Shown: one piece after another, positions 41,504-50,111 of the stretch
Position numbering within the stretch: the first letter of the stretch is position 1
Layout of the letters: the number at the start of each line of letters is the position of its first letter
Assembly (NCBI GenBank): GCA_034667525.1
Contig: JAXDJO010000061.1
Location: 24,102 to 88,101, forward strand
DNA length: 64,000 nucleotides
From: DATAPE01 sp034667525
GTDB taxonomy: Bacteria > Actinomycetota > CADDZG01 > WHSQ01
Direction: 5' to 3'
Translations under genes and position numbers: made by a program
The notes under the pieces: generated by a model
Database searches by the model: none
What the model was told of the DNA's origin: nothing
What the model saw: the letters and a program-made list of their open reading frames with translations, nothing else

Positions 41504-42556
41504 ATGACCGTTGATGTGGATCCCGCGGCGACCGGTGTGCCCCTCCACGACGATCGAACACCTGCGATCCGGTTGCGCAACCTGCACAAATCCTACGGAG
41601 ACGTCGTGGCGGTCGGCGGAAGCGATCTCGACGTCGAGCGCGGCGAGTTCTTCACCCTTCTTGGCCCTTCCGGGTCCGGTAAGACGACGCTGCTGAGACT
41701 GATCGCGGGGTTCGAGCGCCCCGATGCTGGAACCATTGAGCTCGGCGGCCGCGACGTTACCGACGTTCCGCCCTACGCGCGACCGGTGAACACGGTCTTC
41801 CAGGACTACGCGCTTTTTCCCCACATGAGCGTCCAGGACAACATCGAGTACGGATTGCGGATCCGCAAGGTGCCGAAAGCCGAGCGCGAGAAGCGCGCCC
41901 GGGAAGCCCTCGATGTCGTGCGGCTGAGTGGTTTAGGGGAGCGAAAGCCGGTGCAGCTGTCGGGGGGCCAGCGCCAGCGGGTTGCGCTCGCGCGCGCCAT
42001 AGTCAACGAGCCCGAGGTTCTCCTGCTCGACGAGCCATTGGGCGCTCTGGACCTCAAACTTCGCCAGGAGATGCAATCGGAGCTCAAGCGGATCGAAAGG
42101 CAGTTGGCGATCACGTTCCTTTACGTGACCCACGATCAGGAAGAAGCGCTCACGATGAGCGATCGCATCGCGGTCCTCGACCACGGCCAGATCGAGCAGG
42201 TGGGAACTCCCGTAGAGGTATACGAAACACCGGCATCGGATTTCGTCGCAGGGTTCATCGGGATCTCGAACGTGATCGAACGGGACGGCCGGCACATCAC
42301 GGTTCGCCCGGAGAAAATCCGCATCCTCGACGACTCCGCGTCGGCAGGCGAGAGCCAGGAGGTGGAGGGGGGAACCATCTCCGAGGTGGTGTACGTGGGG
42401 ACCGTTACCCGCTTCCGGGTGACCCTCGATTCGGGCGGCGAGCTCGTAGTCGCGGTACAGAACTACGATGCACCCGAGGAGCAGGAGCGACGGATCGGCG
42501 AACGGGTGCGGGTGGCGTGGCGCGCCTCACACGGGATCGCAGTCGGGCAGGAGTGA
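41504..42556 (+). CDS. potA: Spermidine/putrescine ABC transporter ATP-binding protein
   Basis: A 350-residue ABC ATPase of the PotA type: Walker A GPSGSGKTTLLRLIAGFERP, Q loop FQDYALFPHM, signature LSGGQRQRVALARAI, Walker B VLLLDEPLGALDL and H-loop YVTHDQEEALTMS. A C-terminal TOBE domain follows (from about residue 260). It energises polyamine (or similar cation) import through PotBC. It is the first gene of potABCD, here in the order A-D-B-C. TAGACT near 41462 may be a -10 element. Confidence 0.93.
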   Translation: MTVDVDPAATGVPLHDDRTPAIRLRNLHKSYGDVVAVGGSDLDVERGEFFTLLGPSGSGKTTLLRLIAGFERPDAGTIELGGRDVTDVPPYARPVNTVFQDYALFPHMSVQDNIEYGLRIRKVPKAEREKRAREALDVVRLSGLGERKPVQLSGGQRQRVALARAIVNEPEVLLLDEPLGALDLKLRQEMQSELKRIERQLAITFLYVTHDQEEALTMSDRIAVLDHGQIEQVGTPVEVYETPASDFVAGFIGISNVIERDGRHITVRPEKIRILDDSASAGESQEVEGGTISEVVYVGTVTRFRVTLDSGGELVVAVQNYDAPEEQERRIGERVRVAWRASHGIAVGQE

Positions 42557-42584
42557 CGAAGCGTCACAGAGAAAGGGAGGCATC

Positions 42585-43787
42585 TTGAAGTCGAGGCGGC
42601 ATCTGAATCGGAAGCTGGGGCTGGTGGCCGCGGCGCTGGCACTGATAGCGAGCGCTTGCGGAGGCTCCGGCGGCAGCCCGTCATCCAAGGCGGCGCCGGG
42701 CGGGCAGCCGCCGACGGCGGGAATGAAACCGCAGAGCTCGATCGGCAAAGGCGAGGGCACGCTGAACCTGATCGCGTGGGAGGGCTACGCCCAGCCGGAC
42801 TGGGTTAAACCATTCGAGCAACAGACCGGCTGCCAGGTCCATGCGAAGTATGCGGGTTCGTCCGACGAGATGGTGACCCTGATGCGGGGCGGAGGCGGAG
42901 GTCAGTACGACCTGGTGTCTGCCTCGGGAGATGCCGACCTGCGGCTCATCTACGGAGGCGACGTCAAGCCGGTGAACGTAAAGCTGATACCGGACTGGCA
43001 GAACTTTTTCCCGCAGTTCCAGGCCCCCGCGTTCAACACCATCAGCGGCGTTCATTACGGAGTCTCGTTGCAGTGGGGCCCGAACGTGCTTCTCTACAAC
43101 ACCAAGGACTACTCGCACGCGCCCACGAGCTGGAGCGCGTTGTACGACCCGAAGAACAAGGGCCAGGTAACAGTGCCGGATAACCCCATCCAGATAGCAG
43201 ATGCGGCTCTCTACCTGTCCAAGACCAAGCCTTCACTCGGCATCAAGGACCCCTACGAGCTAGACCAGGCGCAGTTCCAGGCGGCGATCAGTCTGTTGAA
43301 GCAGCAGCGGCCTCTCGTGCGCAAATACTGGGCGCTGGCATCCCAGGAGATCTCGATGTTCAAGAACGGCGACGCTTCGGTGGGGGCCGCGTGGCCGTAC
43401 CAGACCAATGCCCTGAAAGCCTCGGGCGTGTCGGTTGCCGACACGATCCCACAGGAGGGAGCCACCGGGTGGGCCGACACCTGGTTGCTGGCCACCAAAG
43501 CTCCGCACCCGAACTGCGCGTATCAGTGGATGAAGTGGGTCAGCACCCCCAAGGTTCAGGCGCAGCAGGCGATCTCCTTCGGCGAGACGCCGGTCAACAG
43601 CAAGGCGTGTCCGATCATGGATCAGCTGGCGAAGGGCTCTTGCGCTCAGTACCACGCCAACGATCCCAGCTACTCGTCGTCGATCGCGTTCTGGAAGACG
43701 CCCTTGGCCAACTGCGGCAACGGCAAGACCGATTGCATGGCTTATTCGGATTGGCAGCAGGCGTGGACCACCGAGGTCACCGGCTGA
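42585..43787 (+). CDS. potD: Polyamine ABC transporter substrate-binding lipoprotein
   Basis: A 400-residue periplasmic-type binding lipoprotein. The signal peptide ends in the lipobox LIASAC, with the lipidated Cys near residue 25, then a Gly/Ser/Pro-rich linker. The body matches PotD/PotF-like type 2 binding proteins (LNLIAWEGYAQPDWVKPFE, VSASGDADLRLIYGGDVKPV, YGVSLQWGPNVLLYNTK). Start is TTG at 42585, which has AAGGGAGG upstream; the frame extends further 5' inside potA. The terminal third is Cys-rich for this family (NCAYQWM, KACPIMDQ, CGNGKTDC), suggesting disulfides. Confidence 0.92.
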   Translation: MKSRRHLNRKLGLVAAALALIASACGGSGGSPSSKAAPGGQPPTAGMKPQSSIGKGEGTLNLIAWEGYAQPDWVKPFEQQTGCQVHAKYAGSSDEMVTLMRGGGGGQYDLVSASGDADLRLIYGGDVKPVNVKLIPDWQNFFPQFQAPAFNTISGVHYGVSLQWGPNVLLYNTKDYSHAPTSWSALYDPKNKGQVTVPDNPIQIADAALYLSKTKPSLGIKDPYELDQAQFQAAISLLKQQRPLVRKYWALASQEISMFKNGDASVGAAWPYQTNALKASGVSVADTIPQEGATGWADTWLLATKAPHPNCAYQWMKWVSTPKVQAQQAISFGETPVNSKACPIMDQLAKGSCAQYHANDPSYSSSIAFWKTPLANCGNGKTDCMAYSDWQQAWTTEVTG

Positions 43788-43791
43788 CCCG

Positions 43792-44703
43792 GTGACGGTA
43801 GAAGCTCCGAACCGGCCCCCGTCCAAGGGGGCCGGTTCACGTATCTCGGCCCTGTTGTGGCGCCGGCCGTGGTTGCGCGCCGGTGCTCTGCTGGCTCCGC
43901 CGCTCGGCTGGTTCATCTTCGTATACCTCGCCGCGCTGGCGGTTCTGCTCATCACCGCGTTCTGGCAGATCAACCCCTTCACCACGGCCATCGAGCGGAT
44001 CTGGTCGTTCTCCAACTTCAAAACGCTTCTCTCGAATCCGGCCTACCGGGCGATCGCGCTGCGCACGGTACGCATGGCGGCGGCCGTGACCATCACCGAC
44101 GCGTTGCTGGCCTTTCCGGTCGCCTATTTCATGGCGAAGATCGCGGCTCCTCGCACGCAGAAGATCCTGTTCGGGGCAATCCTGCTTCCGCTGTGGGCAA
44201 GCTACATAGCGCGCGTCTACGCCTGGCAATTGATCTTCACCCACGATGGCGTTCTCAATTGGTCCTTGGGAAAGCTGGGCTTGCCTGCGATCAATATCGC
44301 CTACACGAACTGGGCCATGTGGATCGTGTTCTGCTACATCTGGCTTCCGTTCATGATCATCCCCATCTACTCCGCACTCGAGCGTGTGCCGACCTCGCTT
44401 ATCGAAGCTTCTGCGGATCTCGGGGGCCGGGGTTGGCGAACTCTGCGCCGGGTCATCCTTCCTCTCGCGTTGCCGGGGATCGCGGCTGGTTCGATCTTCA
44501 CTTTCTCGCTGACGCTCGGTGACTACATCACGGCTCTGCTCGTGGGGGGCGCGGGCGGAAAGTTGATCGGGAACGTGGTTTACGACAGTGTCGGGGTCTC
44601 TAACAACGTGCCGTTCGCGGCTGCTTTCGCGTTGTTTCCTGTGGTCATCATGGCCGTGTACCTGTTCGGAGCCAGGCGGCTTGGCGCGTTTGAGGCACTG
44701 TGA
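43792..44703 (+). CDS. potB: Polyamine ABC transporter permease PotB
   Basis: A 303-residue inner-membrane permease with about six helices. The EAA coupling loop is LIEASADLGGRGWRTLRRVI (about 204-223). GTG start four bases after the potD stop. Overlaps potC by four bases. Confidence 0.92.
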   Translation: MTVEAPNRPPSKGAGSRISALLWRRPWLRAGALLAPPLGWFIFVYLAALAVLLITAFWQINPFTTAIERIWSFSNFKTLLSNPAYRAIALRTVRMAAAVTITDALLAFPVAYFMAKIAAPRTQKILFGAILLPLWASYIARVYAWQLIFTHDGVLNWSLGKLGLPAINIAYTNWAMWIVFCYIWLPFMIIPIYSALERVPTSLIEASADLGGRGWRTLRRVILPLALPGIAAGSIFTFSLTLGDYITALLVGGAGGKLIGNVVYDSVGVSNNVPFAAAFALFPVVIMAVYLFGARRLGAFEAL

Positions 44704-45518
44704 GCTCAGACTCCGCGCGTCTCGCGCTTCGTATCTGGACGGGGTTGATCATCATCTTCTTGTTCTTCCCGATCGTTCTGATAATGGTGTACGCCTTCAA
44801 CACATCCAACATCGAGAGCTGGCCTATAGCGGGCCTGACTATGAAGTGGTTCTCGGTGGCCTGGCACGACGGCGAAGTCAGATCCTCTTTGGGGTTGTCG
44901 CTCAAAGCCGGATCGCTCGCCACCGCGATCGCTCTTGTCCTCGGCTCCCTCGCCGCCTTCGGCGTGCACCGTTTCCGGTTCTTCGGGCGAGAAGCTGTCT
45001 CCCTGGTGCTGATCTTGCCTCTGGCCCTTCCGGGGATCATCACGGGCATGGCGTTGAACGCGTTCTTCAGTTTCAACGGCATCAATCTGTCGTTGTGGAC
45101 GATAGTGATCGGTCACGCGACCTTCTGCATTGTCATCGTCTACAACAACGTCATAGCCCGGCTACGACGAACCTCGGCGTCGTTCGCAGAAGCCTCCATG
45201 GATCTCGGCGCCAGTGGGTGGCAGACCTTCCGCTACATCACCTTTCCCACAACTGCCACCGCCCTCGTGGCGGGGGCCCTGCTTGCATTCGCGTTGTCCT
45301 TTGACGAGGTGATCGTCACGACGTTCACGGCGGGCGCGCAGAACACTCTGCCGTTGTGGATCTTCGGCGCGATCCGTCTGGGCCAGCGGCTCCCCGAGGT
45401 CAACGTGGTCGTGTTCTTCGTGGTGCTCATCACGATCGTCCCCCTTGCGGTGGCGGCGCGCCTCACCGGCGGGAGCGGGATGTCGGCCGCGCCTGCTGCC
45501 TCCAGCCGGGTGAGCTAG
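44700..45518 (+). CDS. potC: Polyamine ABC transporter permease PotC
   Basis: A 272-residue permease with about six transmembrane segments and the EAA loop SFAEASMDLGASGWQTFRYI (about 160-179). N-terminus has FFPIVLIMVYAFNTSNI typical of PotC. Start is GTG, overlapping the potB stop. It completes the importer; the last 15 residues are a Ser/Ala-rich tail. Confidence 0.92.
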   Translation: MSSDSARLALRIWTGLIIIFLFFPIVLIMVYAFNTSNIESWPIAGLTMKWFSVAWHDGEVRSSLGLSLKAGSLATAIALVLGSLAAFGVHRFRFFGREAVSLVLILPLALPGIITGMALNAFFSFNGINLSLWTIVIGHATFCIVIVYNNVIARLRRTSASFAEASMDLGASGWQTFRYITFPTTATALVAGALLAFALSFDEVIVTTFTAGAQNTLPLWIFGAIRLGQRLPEVNVVVFFVVLITIVPLAVAARLTGGSGMSAAPAASSRVS

Positions 45519-45622
45519 GGGCCTCGCTCTTGGGCTCTTCGGGCACCGTGTTTCAAGGAGAAGGCGAAACTGTCGTACCCCTTCTCTAGCCTGTCCTCCA
45601 GCGACCGACGAGGGAGGACGGC

Positions 45623-45838
45623 ATGAAGATCGACTGCACGCGATGCGAGATGTATCGCTCCGATCACTGTGCGGACTGCTTGGTGACGGCGCTGTTGCAT
45701 CCCCCTGAGGGGGAGCTGGAGATCGATGAGGACCTCGATCCTTCCCTTCAGGCCCTTACCGGAGCGGGGTTGATCCCGGTGTTGAAGTTCCGCCCCCGCC
45801 GCGAGCCTCCCGCCGAGGAGGCATCAGAGGCGAGCTGA
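45623..45838 (+). CDS. Small conserved CxxC protein
   Basis: A 71-residue protein with an N-terminal cluster of four cysteines (CTRCEMYRSDHCADC) likely binding zinc, then an acidic segment and a C-terminal basic tail. GGGAGG lies just upstream of the ATG. I recall similar short proteins in actinobacteria, of unknown function. A TAGCCT box near 45587 may be a -10 element. Confidence 0.7.
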   Translation: MKIDCTRCEMYRSDHCADCLVTALLHPPEGELEIDEDLDPSLQALTGAGLIPVLKFRPRREPPAEEASEAS

Positions 45839-45904
45839 GGGCCGTGCCTTCGTTTTGGGCAGACCATGATCTGAATCTGGATCCGCGGTGGCTAATCTCG
45901 TGCC

Positions 45905-47167
45905 GTGACTCCGGGACGGATCTTCTTGCTTCTGGTCGTCGTGAGCTTCGGCTCCGCGGGAGTGGTTGCCTTCGTCTCACGCACGCCGGCCGTCATCCGG
46001 CTCAATAGGCCCCCGCCAGAGGCCGCGGCTGCAGATAAGGGGGCGCATTTCACGGCCGCCGAGATCGCCCGCGACGGCGACTACCAGGGGCCGAACTATC
46101 TCTCCATTGGGCTTTCTCTTGCGGTCACCTTGCTCACCCTGGTGTGGCTGGCGCGAGGGCCGGTGAGATGGATATTGAATCGCCTCGAGCACGTTCCCGG
46201 GGGATGGCCCGTCCAAGCGGTGATCGTTGCTGCTGTTGTCGCTGCGATCCTTGCGCTTGCCACGCTGCCCCTCGGTTACGTGGGCTTTGTCATCGACCGG
46301 GCGTGGGGAGTTTCAACCCAGGGCCTTTCCAGTTGGCTGGCTGACCAAGGCCGGAGCTTTTTGATAACCGGTGTTACCTCGGTGGTCACCGCGCTCGCCT
46401 TCTTCGGTCTCGTTCGGTGGCAGCCAAGGTGGTGGTGGCTGTTGGGGTGGGCGGCCTTCTCGCTGCTAACCGCTGTGCTGGTGTTCCTCTATCCGCTCGT
46501 GATTACGCCTCTGTTCAACAAGTTCACGCCCCTTCACGACCAGAAGCTGGTAGCCGCCGTTCATCACCTGGCCGCCGAAGCGCACGTCCACATAAACCAG
46601 GTACTCGTGGCCGACGCCAGCAAACGAACGACTGCGGAGAACGCCTACGTGGCGGGGTTGGGCGCAAGCAAGCAGCTCGTTGTTTACGACACCCTCCTGA
46701 CCCAGCAGAACTTCAAAGAAACGGAATTTGTGATCGCGCACGAGTTGGGGCACGAACAGAAAAACCATGTTCTGAAAGGGGTCGCGTTCGCATCTGTGGG
46801 CCTGTTCGTTGCCTTTGCGCTGCTGGCGGCGTTGTCGGGTCGCGCTTCCATATGGCGGTGGGCGGGGGTATCGGGCGTGGGTGATCTGCGGGCGCTGCCG
46901 CTGCTGCTTCTGTTCGCGACCGTGGTCACCGTTCTCACGTTGCCGGTTCAGAACGGGATCTCGCGGCACTTCGAAAGCCAGGCAGACTCCGTTGCGATTC
47001 AGCTCACTCATGATCCGGCCCCCGCGGTTGCGGCCTTCCGGCGCCTTGCGTTTGCAAACCTCTCTGATCTGCGTCCGCCGGAGGTGGCGGTGTGGTTGCT
47101 CTACACGCACCCGCCGGTGCGAGATCGGATCCAGGCCGTTCTGTCGGAGGCAAAACCCGCGCTCTAG
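45905..47167 (+). CDS. M48-family membrane metalloprotease (STE24/CAAX protease-like)
   Basis: A 420-residue zinc endopeptidase with several transmembrane segments (residue 5-22, 60-78, 100-120, 155-175, 180-205 and two later). The zinc motif is IAHELGHEQKNH near residue 277 and the third ligand is in FESQADSVAIQL near 357. This matches the STE24/Ste24p-like branch rather than HtpX. Family members degrade misfolded membrane proteins; CAAX processing is not expected in bacteria. Start is GTG at 45905 just after a TAATCT box. Confidence 0.9.
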   Translation: MTPGRIFLLLVVVSFGSAGVVAFVSRTPAVIRLNRPPPEAAAADKGAHFTAAEIARDGDYQGPNYLSIGLSLAVTLLTLVWLARGPVRWILNRLEHVPGGWPVQAVIVAAVVAAILALATLPLGYVGFVIDRAWGVSTQGLSSWLADQGRSFLITGVTSVVTALAFFGLVRWQPRWWWLLGWAAFSLLTAVLVFLYPLVITPLFNKFTPLHDQKLVAAVHHLAAEAHVHINQVLVADASKRTTAENAYVAGLGASKQLVVYDTLLTQQNFKETEFVIAHELGHEQKNHVLKGVAFASVGLFVAFALLAALSGRASIWRWAGVSGVGDLRALPLLLLFATVVTVLTLPVQNGISRHFESQADSVAIQLTHDPAPAVAAFRRLAFANLSDLRPPEVAVWLLYTHPPVRDRIQAVLSEAKPAL

Positions 47168-47208
47168 ACTGTCGGCACACCGCAACTCAGGCGCGCGGGG
47201 GGAACGCA

Positions 47209-49089
47209 CTGGCTATTCAAACGATCGTAGAGAAGTTCTGGGACCGCGTCTCTCGGCATCCCAGCCGGATCGCCCTCAGACGAAAGGTCAATGGGCAGTG
47301 GCGCGGCATCTCGTGGCAAGAGTATGGAAGCGAGGTCACGCGCGCGGGCAAAGGGCTTCTCTCACTTGGCTTCAAGAGCAGCGACAAGATGTGCTTGTTG
47401 TCCTACAACCGGCCCGAGTGGCACTACGCCGACATCGCGTGCATGAGCGTGGGAGGAACCACCGCTCCCATCTACATCACGAATTCGGCCGAACAGGTTG
47501 CTTACATCGTGGCTCACTCCGACTCGAAGATTGCGATCGTGGAGAACGGCGAACAACTCGACAAGATCCTGAAGTGCAGATCTGAGCTTCCGGTACTCGA
47601 GAAGGTCGTAGTCCTGGATCCGGTAGAAGCCGACGTGCCCGGCGACCTGGTGATGACTTGGGATGAGCTGCTAAGGGCCGGTGACAGAGTTGACCATGCA
47701 GATTTCGAGACTGCCCGGGCCGGAGTGGGCGCCGCCGCCATCGCCACTTTCGTGTACACGTCGGGCACCACCGGGCCTCCGAAGGCGGTCATGTTGACGC
47801 ACTCGAACATCTGGTGGACGTCCGTGCACTCGCAAAGCAGGCTTCCTCTCGGGGACCTCAGCGAGCTGGCGACCGACGCGCGGACCCTTTCCTACCTGCC
47901 GCTATCCCACATCGCCGAGCGGATGATCTCGCACTTCCTGCACATCTTCTATGGAACCGAGACATGGTTCGCGGAGTCATTGCAAACGGTTCCCCAGGAC
48001 CTCCTAGCGTGCAAGCCCACCTACTTCTTCGGCGTGCCCCGGGTGTGGGAGAAGATGTATGCCCGCATTCAAGCTGCCCTCGACGAGCCTCCCGCGACTC
48101 TGAAGGACAAGATGCAGTCGGGTGCACTGAAGCTCGCGATCAATGCGGGCCGGAAGGTGACCGAGGCAGAGCAAGAAGCAGTGGCGCACGGCGGCAAGCT
48201 GGCAGACGCGCACATCTCTCCTTTGCTCAAGATCAAACACGCCGCGTTGGAAAGGCTCGTCCTGAGCACTCTGCGGCGACGCGTGGGCCTGAGCGAGTGC
48301 GGCTTGGCGTTGTCGGCGGCGGCACCCCTGAACCCCAACGTCACCGCGTTCTTTCATGCTCTGGGGCTCAAGATCACCGAGGGCTACGGCCAGTCGGAAG
48401 ACACGGGTCCAACTTCTTGGAACCCGCCCGACGCGATGAAGATCGGCACCGTCGGCCCCCCGCTGGATGGCGTTGAGGTAAGGATCGCGTCCGACGGCGA
48501 GATCCTCGTCCGCGGCGGCAACGTCTCGCCCGGCTATTACAAGAATCAGGCGGCGACCGACGAGCTCCTCGATGAATCGGGATTCATGCACAGCGGCGAC
48601 ATCGGGACTCTGGACGAGTTCAACTATCTGACAATCACTGATCGGAAGAAGGACCTCATCATCACCGCGGGGGGAAAGAACATCTCGCCGCAGGAGATCG
48701 AGAATCGGATCCAACTGCATCCGCTCATCTCCCACGTGGTGGTGATCGGCGATCAGAAGCCCTACTTGACCGCCCTCATCACTCTCGAGCCGGATCAGGT
48801 CGAAGGAGCGAACGGAGATGGGCTCGATCCGTCGCTCGCGCCGGGGGCCGGGGTTCTCGCCGAGATACAGAGCGCCATCGATGAGGTCAACAGCACGTTC
48901 GCACACGCCGAAGGAGTCAGGAAGTTCCGCATCCTCGATCGTGATTTCCTCGAAGAGGAGAACGAGATCACGCCCACGCTGAAGGTGAAGCGCAAGCAGA
49001 TCAACGAGAAGTACGCCGACGTCATCTCCGAGATGTACCGGGACACGTCGGTCACTGCGGCGCTAGCGCCGGCCCCCATCCGCCTTTAA
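47209..49089 (+). CDS. Long-chain acyl-CoA synthetase (FadD15-like, AMP-forming), probable CTG start
   Basis: A 626-residue ANL-superfamily enzyme that activates fatty acids with ATP and CoA. Motifs are FVYTSGTTGPPKAVMLTHSN (P-loop), GYGQSEDTGPTSWN and DRKKDLIITAGGKNISPQEI, with a conserved C-terminal lysine in TLKVKRKQINEKY. The frame runs upstream into the M48 gene, but conservation begins at AIQTIVEKFWDRVSRHPS. No ATG/GTG/TTG lies between the M48 stop and that point; CTG at 47209 has GGGGGGA five bases upstream. The alternative is a start inside the M48 gene (GTG at 47092). It is most like actinobacterial FadD15. Confidence 0.9.
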   Translation: MAIQTIVEKFWDRVSRHPSRIALRRKVNGQWRGISWQEYGSEVTRAGKGLLSLGFKSSDKMCLLSYNRPEWHYADIACMSVGGTTAPIYITNSAEQVAYIVAHSDSKIAIVENGEQLDKILKCRSELPVLEKVVVLDPVEADVPGDLVMTWDELLRAGDRVDHADFETARAGVGAAAIATFVYTSGTTGPPKAVMLTHSNIWWTSVHSQSRLPLGDLSELATDARTLSYLPLSHIAERMISHFLHIFYGTETWFAESLQTVPQDLLACKPTYFFGVPRVWEKMYARIQAALDEPPATLKDKMQSGALKLAINAGRKVTEAEQEAVAHGGKLADAHISPLLKIKHAALERLVLSTLRRRVGLSECGLALSAAAPLNPNVTAFFHALGLKITEGYGQSEDTGPTSWNPPDAMKIGTVGPPLDGVEVRIASDGEILVRGGNVSPGYYKNQAATDELLDESGFMHSGDIGTLDEFNYLTITDRKKDLIITAGGKNISPQEIENRIQLHPLISHVVVIGDQKPYLTALITLEPDQVEGANGDGLDPSLAPGAGVLAEIQSAIDEVNSTFAHAEGVRKFRILDRDFLEEENEITPTLKVKRKQINEKYADVISEMYRDTSVTAALAPAPIRL

Positions 49090-49113
49090 GTTGCCGGCCC
49101 CGCCTTGGGGGGG

Positions 49114-49180
49114 CTGTGGTGCAAGCGGTACCTGTGGTGCAAGCGGTACCTGTGGTCCATATGTGTATCGCGTGTACCGG
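49114..49180. repeat. 18-bp tandem duplication plus GTATCGCGTGTACCGG module (copy 1 of dispersed repeat)
   Basis: CTGTGGTGCAAGCGGTAC occurs twice head-to-tail (49114-49131, 49132-49149), followed by CTGTGGTCCATATGT and the 16-mer GTATCGCGTGTACCGG (49165-49180). The 16-mer and the GCGGTACnnGTGGTCC block recur at 61274-61325. The element fills the gap between fadD and panB and ends about 120 bases before panB. Confidence 0.8.
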
Positions 49181-49302
49181 CAGCAGAGCCATGTGACTAC
49201 GGGCTTGTCGGTGGGGGAAAGCAAAATCCTGAGCCCTGTGCGTCCAGCCGGGCGGGGGGCCTATGCTGGAGCGGACTGCGGCTACCCCTCAAGGAGGCGA
49301 CA

Positions 49303-50100
49303 GTGTCTGTAACGGTGAACGACGTTCGTGCATTCAAGACGCGAGGCGAGCGCTTCGCGATGCTCACTGCCTACGACGCGCTTTCGGCGCGTCTTCTGGA
49401 CGAGGCGGGAATCCCGGTGATCCTCGTGGGTGACACGCTCGGCATGGTGATGCTTGGGTACGACACCACCTTGCCGGTAACCATGGAGGACATGCTTCAC
49501 CACACCTCGGCCGTGGTGCGTGGCGTCCAAAATGCCTTAGTCGTCGGCGATATGCCTTTCATGAGCTATCAGGTGTCGGTCGAGGAAGGTATGCGTAATG
49601 CGGGACGCTTCCTGAAGGAGGCGGGTGCCCGCGCAGTCAAGCTCGAAGGTGGCGGACGCATGGTCGAGCTCGTCGCCCGCCTTACCGACTCGGGCATCCC
49701 GGTGATGGGCCATCTCGGCCTAACGCCACAGTCGGTCAATCAGCTCGGCGGATACCGGGTTCAGGGCCGGGACCAGGAGCAAGCGTTTCGCATGATGCAG
49801 GACGCCAAGGATCTGGAAGCGGCCGGAGTGTTCGCCCTGGTCCTCGAAGCGGTACCTGCGGATCTCGCTCGCGAGGTCACCGCAATCCTCGAGGTACCCA
49901 CGATCGGTATCGGTGCCGGCCCCTCCTGCGACGGCCAGGTTTTGGTTTTCCACGATTTTCTCGGGATCAACACTGCCAAGACTGCGAAGTTCGTTAAACG
50001 GTATGCATCGCTGGGCGACGAGATCCGGCACGCGGCGGCGGAGTTCGCTCGTGAAGTGGCCGACGGGACCTATCCCGATGCCGCGCACAGCTACGAGTGA
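49303..50100 (+). CDS. panB: 3-methyl-2-oxobutanoate hydroxymethyltransferase PanB
   Basis: A 265-residue enzyme making ketopantoate from 2-oxoisovalerate and methylene-THF in pantothenate/CoA synthesis. Clear blocks: AMLTAYDALSARLLDEAGIP, VGDTLGMVMLGYDTTLPVTM (metal-binding Asp), VKLEGG, GHLGLTPQSVNQLGGYRVQG and IGIGAGPSCDGQVLVFHD. AAGGAGG at 49291-49297 marks GTG at 49303; the frame is open 5' through the repeat. A TATGCT box at 49262-49267 may be its -10. No panC/panD is nearby. Confidence 0.96.
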   Translation: MSVTVNDVRAFKTRGERFAMLTAYDALSARLLDEAGIPVILVGDTLGMVMLGYDTTLPVTMEDMLHHTSAVVRGVQNALVVGDMPFMSYQVSVEEGMRNAGRFLKEAGARAVKLEGGGRMVELVARLTDSGIPVMGHLGLTPQSVNQLGGYRVQGRDQEQAFRMMQDAKDLEAAGVFALVLEAVPADLAREVTAILEVPTIGIGAGPSCDGQVLVFHDFLGINTAKTAKFVKRYASLGDEIRHAAAEFAREVADGTYPDAAHSYE

Positions 50101-50111
50101 AGTAACGGTCG

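Noticed and set aside
48004..48906. 300-residue minus-strand frame opposite the acyl-CoA synthetase
   Set aside because: Antisense to catalytic motifs of a clear enzyme; no independent support.
49114..49180. Possible CRISPR array
   Set aside because: Only two back-to-back 18-mers without spacers; no cas genes in the window.
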